From: Zobellia galactanivorans
Lineage (GTDB): Bacteria > Bacteroidota > Bacteroidia > Flavobacteriales > Flavobacteriaceae
Assembly: GCF_000973105.1 (NCBI RefSeq)
Contig: NC_015844.1
Coordinates: forward strand, 1,298,501-1,362,500
DNA: 64,000 nucleotides
Reading direction: 5' to 3'
In this document: positions 54,341 to 63,294 of the stretch, piece after piece
Layout of the letters: each line of letters starts with the position of its first letter
Numbering within the stretch: the first letter of the stretch is position 1
Position numbers and translations under genes: made by a program
The notes under the pieces: generated by a model
What the model saw: the letters and a program-made list of their open reading frames with translations, nothing else
Told to the model about the DNA's origin: nothing
Databases searched by the model: none

Positions 54341-56674
54341 CTATTCTTTTGTAATGGTTTCGTCTAAATTGTAAATCACCTGTGCCGTAAGCATCAGGGC
54401 TGCCGTTTTTCCGGGATCGACCGGTAATTGTTCGTATTCACCGACCGCGATCAGCTTTTCGGCACTTTCACTATCGTTCTTGTATTGCTCCAATGCGCTG
54501 TGGTAATAACCGTTCAAGGTCAATAACTCCTCTTCCCTCGGACTCCGCACAAGTATGCGCTTAAATAGGGTCGCCACAATATCGGGATCATCGGGGGTGG
54601 CCTCTATACAACGTTGTGCCAAGACCCTTGCCGCTTCCAATACCTGGGTATCGTTCTGCATCACCAAGGCTTGTAAGGGCGTATTGGTCTTCTGCCTCCG
54701 TACTTCCGAATAATCCCTTGTAGGCGCATCAAAAATCGTCATGTTCGGCGGTGGTAAAGTCCGCTTCCAAAAGGTGTACAACGAACGACGGTACAAATCT
54801 TCCCCAGTATCGGGTACGTATTTGGTAAGTACCCCGCGGTTGCCCCCCGCATTGGTCTCTTCCCATAGACCCGCAGGTTGGTAAGGTTTTACGCTAGGCC
54901 CTCCCAGTTCAGGGTTGAGCAAGCCGCTTGTGGCCAGAATATAATCCCTGATCATCTCACCGCTCATTCTAAAGCGCGGTGCCCGTGCCAACAATTTGTT
55001 TTCGGGATCGGCCTTTTTGAGATCGGACCGCAATTCCGATTTTTGCTGATAGGTTGCCGATAGCATTATCTTTTTTAGGAGGTACTTGATATCCCAATCG
55101 TGTTCCACAAAATCTACCGCCAGCCAATCCAATAGTTTGGGGTGGGTAGGCAGGCTTCCCTGAACTCCGAAATCTTCGGAGGTCTCTACCAAGCCCTTAC
55201 CGAACAACATGGCCCAAATACGGTTTACATATACCCTTGCCGTTAGCGGATTTTCTTTATCGACCAGCCACTGCGCAAGTCCCAATCTATTCTTTGGAAG
55301 GTCATCGGAAAAGGCCAAAATGGCCTCGGGCGTTTTAGGGCTCACCGAATCTGCCGGTTGATCATATTGCCCCCTGTTTAATATATGGGTCGTTCGCGAA
55401 GCCGAATCGTTCATCACCATCACATTGATCTGCGACAGGCTATCCATATGGATAAACGATAAAACGTCTTCCGTTTCCTCCTTTGAAATAGTGATATAAG
55501 GGGGGTCGGCAAAGAATTTTCGCCTTCCTGCCTGAACGGCATCCATCTGCAAGCCCTTTTCATTGACCTGATTAAAAAAGGCGAACATCTCAAAATAGTC
55601 GGCCTGAGAAATGGCGTCGTACTTGTGGTCATGGCATTGGGCGCATTCCAAGGTAATCCCCAAAATGCCCTTCCCCAGTGTATTGGTGCGATCCAAAACG
55701 TAATTGGTACGATACTCTTCTTGGATCACCCCTCCTTCCTGGGTTATGGGGTGGTTGCGGTTAAAGGCCGTGGCCAGTATCTGCTCCTTGGTTGCATTGG
55801 GCAATAGATCACCGGCCAGCTGCCAAGTTAAAAACTCGTCATAGGGCAAGTTTTTATTGAACGCATGGATAACCCAATCACGCCAAGGCCACATGGTACG
55901 GTAACTATCGTCTTGATATCCGTGCGAATCGGCATAGCGGGCAACGTCTAGCCAAGACTGCGTCATACGTTCACCATAGGCGGGCAACGCTAAAAAAGTA
56001 TCAATGATCTTGGCTACATCGGTTTCCGACCTAAGCTGTTCCACCTGCTCTAGCTGGGGCGGCAAGCCCGTTAAATCTAAGCTTATCCGTCGTATTAAGG
56101 TTTCTATGGCTGCCCTTTCCGAAGGGACCAAACCTTTTTCTTCCAGTTTTTCCAAAATGAAACCATCGATTTCGTTCTGCACCCACTGTGTGTTTTCCGT
56201 TTGGGGGGCGCTTTTCTTTTTAGGAGGAATATAAGCCCAGTGCTTTTCGAACTTTGCCCCTTGTTGGATCCATTTTTTTATTAATTTCTTCTCATAGGAA
56301 TTCAAGGCCAATTTTGAATCGGGAGGGGGCATCAACACATCGTCATCATCGGAAACGACGACCTGGTACAACCTGCTTTTCTTCAAATTTTCAGAAACGA
56401 TGGGATAGTGTCCGGGGTTTTCGGAAAGCTCCTTAAAAGCTGCCTCTTCCAAATCGAGACGCAAGCCCGCCTTTCTTTTATTGGCATCGGGTCCGTGACA
56501 GGTATAACAATTGTCGGAAAGAATAGGTTTGATATGAAAATTGTAATCTACGGTTTCAGGAAGCTTCATATCGGAATAGGCATTTTGTTCCCTATCGAAT
56601 ACCCCTTTCTTATATAGGAAAAGAAAACCGATCAAACTTGCCAAAGCTACTGCAATAATTACCTTATATTTCAT
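54341..56674 (-). CDS. PSCyt1-DUF1549-DUF1553 domain protein, membrane-anchored
   Basis: From the ATG at 56674 it is a 777-residue protein; the longer frame begins with GTG. A membrane helix (5-21) leads to a cytochrome c motif C56YTCH60, followed by DANKRKAGLRLDLEEAAF and VLMPPPDSKLALNSYEKK. DUF1549 (about 165-370) has LDVARYADSHGYQDDSYR and contains a second C-A-Q-C-H motif near 340. DUF1553 (about 480-720) carries PLTARVYVNRIWAMLFGKGL and RRQKTNTPLQALVMQND. These proteins are typical of Planctomycetes and Bacteroidota and are co-encoded with DUF1501. It may be a redox-linked enzyme of unknown activity. Confidence 0.88.
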   Translation of the reverse strand: MKYKVIIAVALASLIGFLFLYKKGVFDREQNAYSDMKLPETVDYNFHIKPILSDNCYTCHGPDANKRKAGLRLDLEEAAFKELSENPGHYPIVSENLKKSRLYQVVVSDDDDVLMPPPDSKLALNSYEKKLIKKWIQQGAKFEKHWAYIPPKKKSAPQTENTQWVQNEIDGFILEKLEEKGLVPSERAAIETLIRRISLDLTGLPPQLEQVEQLRSETDVAKIIDTFLALPAYGERMTQSWLDVARYADSHGYQDDSYRTMWPWRDWVIHAFNKNLPYDEFLTWQLAGDLLPNATKEQILATAFNRNHPITQEGGVIQEEYRTNYVLDRTNTLGKGILGITLECAQCHDHKYDAISQADYFEMFAFFNQVNEKGLQMDAVQAGRRKFFADPPYITISKEETEDVLSFIHMDSLSQINVMVMNDSASRTTHILNRGQYDQPADSVSPKTPEAILAFSDDLPKNRLGLAQWLVDKENPLTARVYVNRIWAMLFGKGLVETSEDFGVQGSLPTHPKLLDWLAVDFVEHDWDIKYLLKKIMLSATYQQKSELRSDLKKADPENKLLARAPRFRMSGEMIRDYILATSGLLNPELGGPSVKPYQPAGLWEETNAGGNRGVLTKYVPDTGEDLYRRSLYTFWKRTLPPPNMTIFDAPTRDYSEVRRQKTNTPLQALVMQNDTQVLEAARVLAQRCIEATPDDPDIVATLFKRILVRSPREEELLTLNGYYHSALEQYKNDSESAEKLIAVGEYEQLPVDPGKTAALMLTAQVIYNLDETITKE

Positions 56675-56871
56675 TTTTAGGAATAGTACATTATACACTT
56701 AATGTTATTCCTTAAAAGTAATCGTTTAGGGCTCTGTCGGCAACTCAATGAGTTGTACTTTTTCGCTATTCTTTAGTATTTTTTGAATATTCAGCCTCAT
56801 TTTCAATAAAATCACCAAAACTATCAATCAAAAGATAAAAATACATCAAGGCCAAAGCAGACATAGAGAGG

Positions 56872-58059
56872 TTAGGCCGAGAGTGTACTTAAGGCCAACC
56901 AGACCATGAGTCCCCCGCCGACCTCAAGGGCGGACTCATCAATATCAAAGGTGGGGGTATGCAAGCCCGAGCCAATATGCTTTTCCGCATTGCCCACACC
57001 CAACATGTAGAAGCAGGCGGGATTTTGTTGGCTGTAATAGGCAAAGTCTTCCGCAGCCATCCATTGGTCCAACCCTAACACGTTTTCCTTGCCGAGATAG
57101 TCTTCGGCCAAGGCCTTTAGCCGCTCGGTCAGTACAGGCTCGTTTTTTAAATGCGGGTAGCCGTGGTTAATCTTTAGCTCGCAACGGCCTCCCATGGCTT
57201 CGGCCAGTGTCGTCACCAATTTGTCGAGTTGTCCCAAAGCGGTCTTTCGCCAATCTTCGTCCAATGTTCGGAACGTACCTTCTATGACCACCTCATCAGG
57301 AATGACATTTATAGCCCCATCGGCGATTACCTTTCCAAAAGAAAGTACGGAAGGTATTTTGGGATCGGCCCTACGGCTGACCAATTGCTGGGCGGCCACT
57401 ATGATATGGGAAGCGATCAAAACGGGGTCTATGGTCTTTTCGGGCATGGCGGCATGCCCCCCTTTCCCTTTGACCGTTAAAAAAAGTTCGTCCATACTGG
57501 CCATAAACTTTCCGGAGCGGAAACCTACCTTTCCCACCGGGATATCGGGCCGTACATGTTGCCCTAAATGCGGAAGGCTTCCTAAAGCCGTATAGGCCTT
57601 CTCACGGATAACCGCACTCGCTCCACCTGGACTCAACTCTTCCGCAGGTTGAAAAAGCAGCTTTACGCTTCCTGAAAAATCTTCCTTCAATTCCATTAAA
57701 ATCTTGGCACAGAGTAAAAGCGAGGCACTATGGGCGTCGTGACCACAGGCATGCATGACCCCATCGTTTTTGGAAACATAATCGACCGCATTGCGTTCCT
57801 GAATGGGCAAGGCATCGATATCGGCCCGTAAGAGTACCGTTTTTCCCGCTCGCCCCCCATGGATGGTAGCCAAAAGCCCCGTTTCGGCAACCGATACAAT
57901 ATCGGTCACCCCTAGCGACAACAATTGTTCTTTAAGGTAGGCACAGGTACGGTGTTCTTGAAAGGAAAGCTCAGGATGCTGGTGCAGATACCTTCTTACG
58001 GAAACAAACTCGGGAGCATATTGGGCGGCAAGCCTTTTAATCTTTTGACGTTCATCCAT
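56872..58059 (-). CDS. M20 family amidohydrolase (N-acyl amino acid hydrolase-like)
   Basis: The 395-residue protein has the M20/amidohydrolase dinuclear metal site: HACGHDAHS (103-111, with Cys105 and His107), PAEELSPGGA with the catalytic Glu, and the dimer-domain lid KGKGGHAAMPEKTIDPVLIA. FDIDESALEVGGGLMVWLA ends the protein. It matches the hippurate/N-acyl-L-amino-acid hydrolase group (AmhX/HipO-like), and Cys105 in place of the usual His/Asp is normal for that branch. No signal peptide; it acts in the cytoplasm. Its substrate range is not clear. Confidence 0.92.
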   Translation of the reverse strand: MDERQKIKRLAAQYAPEFVSVRRYLHQHPELSFQEHRTCAYLKEQLLSLGVTDIVSVAETGLLATIHGGRAGKTVLLRADIDALPIQERNAVDYVSKNDGVMHACGHDAHSASLLLCAKILMELKEDFSGSVKLLFQPAEELSPGGASAVIREKAYTALGSLPHLGQHVRPDIPVGKVGFRSGKFMASMDELFLTVKGKGGHAAMPEKTIDPVLIASHIIVAAQQLVSRRADPKIPSVLSFGKVIADGAINVIPDEVVIEGTFRTLDEDWRKTALGQLDKLVTTLAEAMGGRCELKINHGYPHLKNEPVLTERLKALAEDYLGKENVLGLDQWMAAEDFAYYSQQNPACFYMLGVGNAEKHIGSGLHTPTFDIDESALEVGGGLMVWLALSTLSA

Positions 58060-58095
58060 AGAAAAGGTTTTTAAAAGCCTACCTCCGAAAACACC

Positions 58096-58629
58096 TTAGT
58101 TTTTTGAGAAGCGCAGATCGAAATTAACGGTAACCTCGTCCCCTACGATAATCTGCCCGAACATCGCCGTGGGGGATTCCATTCCATAATCTTGTAAGGT
58201 CAATTGCTTTTTCCCTGTAATTTTCAATCCTTCGGAATCGGATTCCATATCGACCGGAATCTCCACGGAATTCTCTACACCTGCGATGTTCAGCACCCCT
58301 ACAAAAATCGATTTATCCTTTACTTCCTTAAGTTTGAACGTTATGGTCGGGTGCTCTTCCTTCTTAAGGGCGGCGTGCATTTTTTTATCCATGGCCGCTC
58401 CACGTTCACTCTGAATATTCTCGACGGCCACCTCAAAATCGATTTCGGTAGGCGCCGTACCGTCGTAACCCAATCGGCCCGAAAGGGCATTTGCCGCAAC
58501 CGTCCAATCGTGCACGGTAGAAGTGCCACTGATCGTCAATTTACTCTGATCGGAAAGTACGTATTCATCTTGTGCCCTTCCCACAAAGGTAAAAGCGACC
58601 AAAAGCCATACTAAACATATATTTTTCAT
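58096..58629 (-). CDS. YceI family exported protein
   Basis: I choose the ATG at 58629 (177 residues); an ATG 9 bases earlier is possible. The signal peptide runs to VGRAQ. The mature protein has the YceI lipocalin-like barrel: SKLTISGTSTVHDWTVAA at the start, TEIDFEVAVENIQSERGAAM, EEHPTITFKLKEV and KLTGKK-like strands, ending NFDLRFSKN. Relatives bind isoprenoids in the periplasm and appear in stress or polysaccharide contexts. No partner is clear; the gene is separated from its neighbours by about 40-60 bases on both sides and may be co-transcribed with the downstream peptidase. Confidence 0.85.
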   Translation of the reverse strand: MKNICLVWLLVAFTFVGRAQDEYVLSDQSKLTISGTSTVHDWTVAANALSGRLGYDGTAPTEIDFEVAVENIQSERGAAMDKKMHAALKKEEHPTITFKLKEVKDKSIFVGVLNIAGVENSVEIPVDMESDSEGLKITGKKQLTLQDYGMESPTAMFGQIIVGDEVTVNFDLRFSKN

Positions 58630-58699
58630 TGTAAGCATATGGAGCCAATTAAGTGATTGGCGTTATTAATTCTATTTCAACCTGACTTAGTACGCCCTA

Positions 58700-59746
58700 C
58701 TATTCGTCCAAAACAATTTGCCAGAACTTTTTCTGCTCTTCAGGACTGGGCTGTTTCTTAGGACTCACCAACCGAAAGCCAACATAATTGGAATCGGTAA
58801 ACCACCAAAAACTCTTTGGGATCTGGGGATCTCTTTTTTGTTGTTTCAGACTTGAGGCCGACCGAGCGGATGAACGCAGTTTATCGGCATCATCGTCCCA
58901 TGAGCCCCCTCTGTACGACCTCGGGTGTATTACCGTGGGTGTCACCCATGGATTTTTGGCATCGGTTGTGGCATAGGCATCGCTCTTATACTCGTCCAAG
59001 GTCCATTCCGCGGCATTTCCGTGCATATCGTACAAGCCCCAAGGATTCGGTTTTTTACTTCCTACTTTGGCATACTTCCCATCGGAGTTTTTATAATAGA
59101 CCGCATAGTCATCCAGTTGTGCGAGGTCATCCCCAAAACTGTAGGCCGTTTGTGTTCCTGCTTTTGCGGCATATTCCCATTCCGCCTCGGTAGGCAATCG
59201 ATAGAATTTTCCGGTCACGGTACTGAGCCATTTGCAATAGACCAAGGCCGAATAGGCCGACATACTCACGGCAGGAAAACCGTCCTTGCCCATACCATAG
59301 GAAGGATCCTCATATGGTGGGCTTGGTCGGGTGATCGCATCGATTTTCATCACCTTATCATTCTCCAATTTAACAAATAGCTCTTTGTTCTGCTTAAAGA
59401 ACAGTTCGAACAAATCCCAAGTCAATTCATGTTGGGCCATATAAAAGGGGTCGAGTTCCACTTCCTTCCGAGGTCCTTCATCGGCCTTTCTGTTCGCTTC
59501 AGTTTCTGGACTACCCATGGTAAATTTCCCCGCGGGGATGTAAACCATCTTAAACCCCTTATCGGTGCCGGGTACGATTTCAGTATAACCTTCAACAGCT
59601 TCCGGAACGGCTTTAGCGGTAGACGGGGCCTCCGTCTGTGCCACTGGAGCCGGGCTTTCTGCCGCTGGTTTTGAAGTTTTACAAGACTGTAGCATCACGC
59701 CTAGAAGGCAGACTGCCATGGTAACTTTAGTATACGGAATTTGCAT
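58700..59746 (-). CDS. Formylglycine-generating-enzyme-like (SUMF1/EgtB/PvdO) lipoprotein
   Basis: The 348-residue protein has a lipobox ending at Cys22 (MLQSC), then a Pro/Ala linker and a SUMF1-type domain: FKMVYIPAGKFTMGSPETE, HELTWDLFELFFK, FPAVSMSAYSALVYCKWLS and FYRLPTEAEWEYAAKAGTQT, followed by GLYDMHGNAAEWTLDEY and SYRGGSWDDDA. The paired cysteines of true formylglycine enzymes are not clearly present, so it may be a binding rather than an oxidising protein, as in GldJ/GldK of the type IX system, though it is not clearly either of these. Position next to the DUF1501/DUF1553 block suggests a link with exported enzymes. Confidence 0.85.
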   Translation of the reverse strand: MQIPYTKVTMAVCLLGVMLQSCKTSKPAAESPAPVAQTEAPSTAKAVPEAVEGYTEIVPGTDKGFKMVYIPAGKFTMGSPETEANRKADEGPRKEVELDPFYMAQHELTWDLFELFFKQNKELFVKLENDKVMKIDAITRPSPPYEDPSYGMGKDGFPAVSMSAYSALVYCKWLSTVTGKFYRLPTEAEWEYAAKAGTQTAYSFGDDLAQLDDYAVYYKNSDGKYAKVGSKKPNPWGLYDMHGNAAEWTLDEYKSDAYATTDAKNPWVTPTVIHPRSYRGGSWDDDADKLRSSARSASSLKQQKRDPQIPKSFWWFTDSNYVGFRLVSPKKQPSPEEQKKFWQIVLDE

Positions 59747-59930
59747 TGATGTTTGGTTTTTGTTAAAAATAGCTTTTTTTATCGATAGAACACAAACCCG
59801 CCCGCCTTAAAAACACAGTACGGACAAAGAGATAACAAGACTTACAGCTTTTGTTTGAAAAAGCAACAAAACCAATGATGGCATAACATTGTGGGGCACG
59901 GTCCACAGAATCGCTTCACCAAAAATAGCC

Positions 59931-59938
59931 TATATTTG
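59931..59938 (+). promoter_or_regulatory. -7 box ahead of the GIN-domain gene (TATATTTG)
   Basis: TATATTTG is a perfect TAnnTTTG match. No TTTG lies 19 bases upstream. The predicted transcript start near 59945 fits an ATG at 59965 better than one at 59953. Confidence 0.5.
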
Positions 59939-59964
59939 GGCCTACACTAGAAATGATAAGCGCG

Positions 59965-60645
59965 ATGAAAAAAATAAAACTACTCGTCCTTGCCCTGTTC
60001 GTATCGGCAGGTGTATTGGCTCAAAAGTCAAATACAAAAACCCTGGAAAAGTTCAACGAACTCAAAGTCTACGATCGTATTATCGTTAAACTTGTAAAAA
60101 GCAACGAGAACAAATTGGTCATTACCGGCGATGACAAGGATGAAGTAAACATCTCCAACAAGAACGGACTCCTAAAGATAAAAATGGAGTTCGATAATTT
60201 CTTAGATGGGAACGAGGCAAAAGCCACCCTATACTACACCGAGGAACTCACCTTGATCGATGCGAACGAAAACGCAAGCATACAATCCGACGAAACGGTA
60301 AAAGGGGAACGCGTTGAAATCAAGACCCAAGAGGGAGGACAGATAGAACTAAAAGTGGACATCAAGGATCTTTATACTAAATCCGTTTCCGGCGGGGAAG
60401 TAACCCTTAGCGGTTCGGCCGACCAGCAAGAGATTATGGTGAATACGGGAGGAAAAACCTACAATAAGCAGCTTGACACCAAGGAAACCACGGTAGTGGT
60501 CAATGCCGGGGGAAGGGCCGACGTAAACGCCTCCGAAAAAGTTAGCGCCAAAGTACGTGCAGGTGGATCCATCTACATTTACGGAAACCCTAAAAGCGTT
60601 GAAAAGGACAAAGTCTTTGGAGGAAAGATCAAAGAAATGGATTAA
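59965..60645 (+). CDS. Exported GIN-domain (DUF2807) protein
   Basis: The ATG at 59965 gives 226 residues with a signal peptide to GVLAQKS; an ATG 12 bases earlier is in frame but close to the predicted transcript start. The rest is a repetitive beta-solenoid: KVYDRIIVKLVKSNENKLVI, ANENASIQSDETVKGERVEI and TVVVNAGGRADVNASEKVSA. DUF2807 head-GIN proteins are common in Bacteroidota, are exported and have unknown function; glycine-rich turns in the last third are typical. The stop is 2 bases from the end of the convergent CPXCG gene, so the two genes face each other. Confidence 0.85.
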   Translation: MKKIKLLVLALFVSAGVLAQKSNTKTLEKFNELKVYDRIIVKLVKSNENKLVITGDDKDEVNISNKNGLLKIKMEFDNFLDGNEAKATLYYTEELTLIDANENASIQSDETVKGERVEIKTQEGGQIELKVDIKDLYTKSVSGGEVTLSGSADQQEIMVNTGGKTYNKQLDTKETTVVVNAGGRADVNASEKVSAKVRAGGSIYIYGNPKSVEKDKVFGGKIKEMD

Positions 60646-60647
60646 GC

Positions 60648-60830
60648 CTATTGCTCAATATCACGGGCTTCAAAGGCTACCAGTTCGTTATCTTGGAATT
60701 GCGGACTTACCTCTATCGGATTACAACAGACCTCACAGTCTTCGACATAGGTCTGTTTGCTTACGGACGGGTCCATCAACATAGATATCTCTTCCCAGCA
60801 ATACGGGCATTGAAAAAAGTGTTCGTACAT
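60648..60830 (-). CDS. CPXCG motif-containing small zinc-binding-type protein
   Basis: The 60-residue protein has C8-P-Y-C11 and C32-x2-C35-C36 (FQCPYCWEE and [13 protein letters not shown]), a likely single zinc site, and an aromatic N-terminus. It belongs to the small CPXCG family found widely in bacteria, with no known function. It ends 2 bases from the GIN-domain gene and lies 10 bases after the Gfo/Idh gene on the same strand, so it is probably translated as part of that unit. Length and motif fit the family exactly. Confidence 0.85.
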   Translation of the reverse strand: MYEHFFQCPYCWEEISMLMDPSVSKQTYVEDCEVCCNPIEVSPQFQDNELVAFEARDIEQ

Positions 60831-60840
60831 GCGTATCGGG

Positions 60841-61860
60841 TTATAGGTGAATCAAACTACGCCGCTTTGACGACTCGTAAATGGCATTTATAAGTGCCAC
60901 GGATTTTCTGGCTTCCTCTCCATCTACCATTGGCGGCCGCTTCATCTGGATGGCCTCGACCATATCTTCGAGTACCGTTTTATGGTTTTCATGACCGATT
61001 GCGGTCGGATCCGAAGCCCCACTCCCCAAGGTTTCCGACGATACACCTTTAGGGTCTTCCCCTTCGACATTCCAAGCAATGATCTGCCCCCCTTCCATAA
61101 TGATACTACCTTTCTCCCCATACACCTCCAAGCGCTCGGGATAGCCAGGATAAAGGGCCGTTCCTGCCGTAAGGGTGCCGATGGCCCCATTGCTATAATT
61201 CACTAGGGCAGCGCCCACATCTTCCCCTTCAATTTTGTGGACCCTCGTTTGCACATGGGCATAGACCGAAACAACGGGGCCCATAAGGTTCATAAGTAAA
61301 TCTATGGTATGGATGCCCTGATTGATAAAGGCCGCACCACCATCCAAAGCCAGGGTACCGCGCCATTCGCTCTTTGCATAATAGTCTTCTGACCGATACC
61401 AATCGATACTGGCGTTTCCCATAAGCAGCTTCCCCAACTTACCCGACCGTATGGCCTCCTCGGCACGTTTATAGTCCGCCGCACATCGATTTTGAAGAAC
61501 ACAGCCCAAATAAACCTGGCGTTCTTTGCACAAGGTGATAAGGGCATCTATCTTTTCCGTGGTTACTTCTAAGGGTTTTTCACTTAAAATATGCTTGCCC
61601 GCCATTGCCGCAGCCTCGATCGCCTCCCCATGTTTACCGCTCTCGTTGCACACACATACAAGGTCGATATCGCTTTCGGCAAGAAACTCTTGGTAATCAC
61701 TAAAGACCGGATATCCGAATTCGGCCTCAACTTCCCTAGCCCTATCGGGAGATGTAGTACATAGCGCCACGACCTTGGCCGTTGCCATTTCTGAAATACA
61801 CTTGAGATAGGTGCGTACGATGGATCCCGTACCCACGATTCCGATACCGATTTGCGACAT
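60841..61860 (-). CDS. Gfo/Idh/MocA family oxidoreductase
   Basis: The 339-residue protein has an N-terminal Rossmann fold with [15 protein letters not shown], then [20 protein letters not shown] and [10 protein letters not shown], the EKP motif that binds the cofactor. The C-terminal substrate domain has [20 protein letters not shown] with the catalytic His in the second half. Such enzymes oxidise or reduce sugars and related polyols using NAD(P). No signal peptide. The position near a polysaccharide-use type block (DUF1501/DUF1553) fits a role in sugar breakdown, but the substrate is open. Confidence 0.9.
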   Translation of the reverse strand: MSQIGIGIVGTGSIVRTYLKCISEMATAKVVALCTTSPDRAREVEAEFGYPVFSDYQEFLAESDIDLVCVCNESGKHGEAIEAAAMAGKHILSEKPLEVTTEKIDALITLCKERQVYLGCVLQNRCAADYKRAEEAIRSGKLGKLLMGNASIDWYRSEDYYAKSEWRGTLALDGGAAFINQGIHTIDLLMNLMGPVVSVYAHVQTRVHKIEGEDVGAALVNYSNGAIGTLTAGTALYPGYPERLEVYGEKGSIIMEGGQIIAWNVEGEDPKGVSSETLGSGASDPTAIGHENHKTVLEDMVEAIQMKRPPMVDGEEARKSVALINAIYESSKRRSLIHL

Positions 61861-61929
61861 GTAAAAGCTATTTTGGAGTTTCGACTATACTACGAAGAAA
61901 TTACGTAAGCGACAAACCAAGCTATTAGG

Positions 61930-63294
61930 TTACAGTTCAACATTCAACAATTGCCCCGTAAGTTGAAGCAATTGCAATTCCGCCAATTTGGCGTCATACT
62001 TGGCCAAATTCTTATTGGTCTGGGCATTCAAAAGATTGATCTGCGCCTGACGAAATTCTATAGACGTAATCCGCCCCAATTGAAACTGTTCTTTGGAGCG
62101 CTCAAAATTGTTGCGGTTGGTGATTACGTTCTGCTCTTGGATCTCATAAATGTTCAAGCGGTTTTCATAGCTCGCCAAGGCATTGAGAATATCACGGTCG
62201 ACTTCAAGCTCTACTTGTTCTTGAAGCAACTCTTGGTTTTCATAGCTTATTTTAGAATTCTTGAGCAAGGTAGTGGTCCTTCCCCCATCAAAGAGATTCC
62301 AGGTCAGACTCGCCCCCAAACCGAAGGTAAGGCTAGACCGGTTACTCCCGGGAATAACTTGGCCCGGCAAAAACGAATTGGGCGCACTTTGGTTTAGGTT
62401 CCATCCGTAGGAACCCGTCAGACCGATTTGCGGCAAATACCCCGAACGATTGACCTTGATATCGTATTCGTTAATGTTCAGGTTGCGTTCCGCCTGAAGT
62501 ATGGATACATTGTTTTCCCGTGCCTGGGCGATCAATTCGTCCAATTGCAAACGCGGAATAAACTTGACAATGGTATCTACCTGAAAGTCCTCGCTCAGAC
62601 TTTGATTGAGCACAACGTTCAAGTCGCGTTTTGTATTGGCCAGTTGCTGTTTGGTGTTCAACAGGTTGATACTGTCATTGGTAACATCGACCTGGGCATT
62701 TAAAATATCCAATTTGGTATTTTGCCCGTATTCAAAAGCATATTCCGCCCGTGTAATACGGTCCAATGAAATTTCGAGGGCCTGCTTGAGCACATTTTCG
62801 TTCTCGGTAAGTCGCGCCACCTCAAAATAGATGCTAAACAATTGCAACAAGGTATTCTCTACGGTTTCCCTGGCCTGAAGCTCGGTAAGCTGGTATTGTT
62901 CTTTTAGCCTTTTGTAATTATACAACCTTCCTAGTCCATCAAACAAGGTATAATTCAAGTTCAACCCGGCATTATAGGTTTGCGATTCGGCATGATCGAT
63001 CTCTAGGTCTTCACGTGCGCCGCCCGACGTATCGAACTGCCCGGGGTATTCCGTGCTACTGTTCAGGTCATTGTAATTGGCTCCGGCAGTACCGGTCAAA
63101 CTGGGAAGGTATCCCGAATTCAGTATCCCTTGGTTGTTATCGGCAATTTTGGTCAGGTTTTTGGCCATCTTTATACCAAAATTGTGCTCGAGGGCCAAAC
63201 GTACGGCCTCTTCTTTAGACAAACGTTTTTCTTGGGCACTCAACCCAAACGTAAGGCAAAGAAAAATAAGGCTAGTTACAATTTTATGTATCAT
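61930..63294 (-). CDS. TolC family outer-membrane efflux protein
   Basis: The 454-residue protein has a signal peptide to GLSAQ and the duplicated TolC/OEP pattern: long coiled-coil helices (about 80-220 and 290-440) with YNAGLNLNYTLFDGLGRLYN and LGASLTWNLFDGGRTTTLLK as the paired barrel strands, and short helices LRQAQINLLNAQTNK-like near the end. It would join the RND pump at the inner membrane to the outside. Its ATG overlaps the RND gene's TGA by 4 bases, so translation is coupled. The membrane-fusion partner must lie beyond the window. Confidence 0.92.
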   Translation of the reverse strand: MIHKIVTSLIFLCLTFGLSAQEKRLSKEEAVRLALEHNFGIKMAKNLTKIADNNQGILNSGYLPSLTGTAGANYNDLNSSTEYPGQFDTSGGAREDLEIDHAESQTYNAGLNLNYTLFDGLGRLYNYKRLKEQYQLTELQARETVENTLLQLFSIYFEVARLTENENVLKQALEISLDRITRAEYAFEYGQNTKLDILNAQVDVTNDSINLLNTKQQLANTKRDLNVVLNQSLSEDFQVDTIVKFIPRLQLDELIAQARENNVSILQAERNLNINEYDIKVNRSGYLPQIGLTGSYGWNLNQSAPNSFLPGQVIPGSNRSSLTFGLGASLTWNLFDGGRTTTLLKNSKISYENQELLQEQVELEVDRDILNALASYENRLNIYEIQEQNVITNRNNFERSKEQFQLGRITSIEFRQAQINLLNAQTNKNLAKYDAKLAELQLLQLTGQLLNVEL

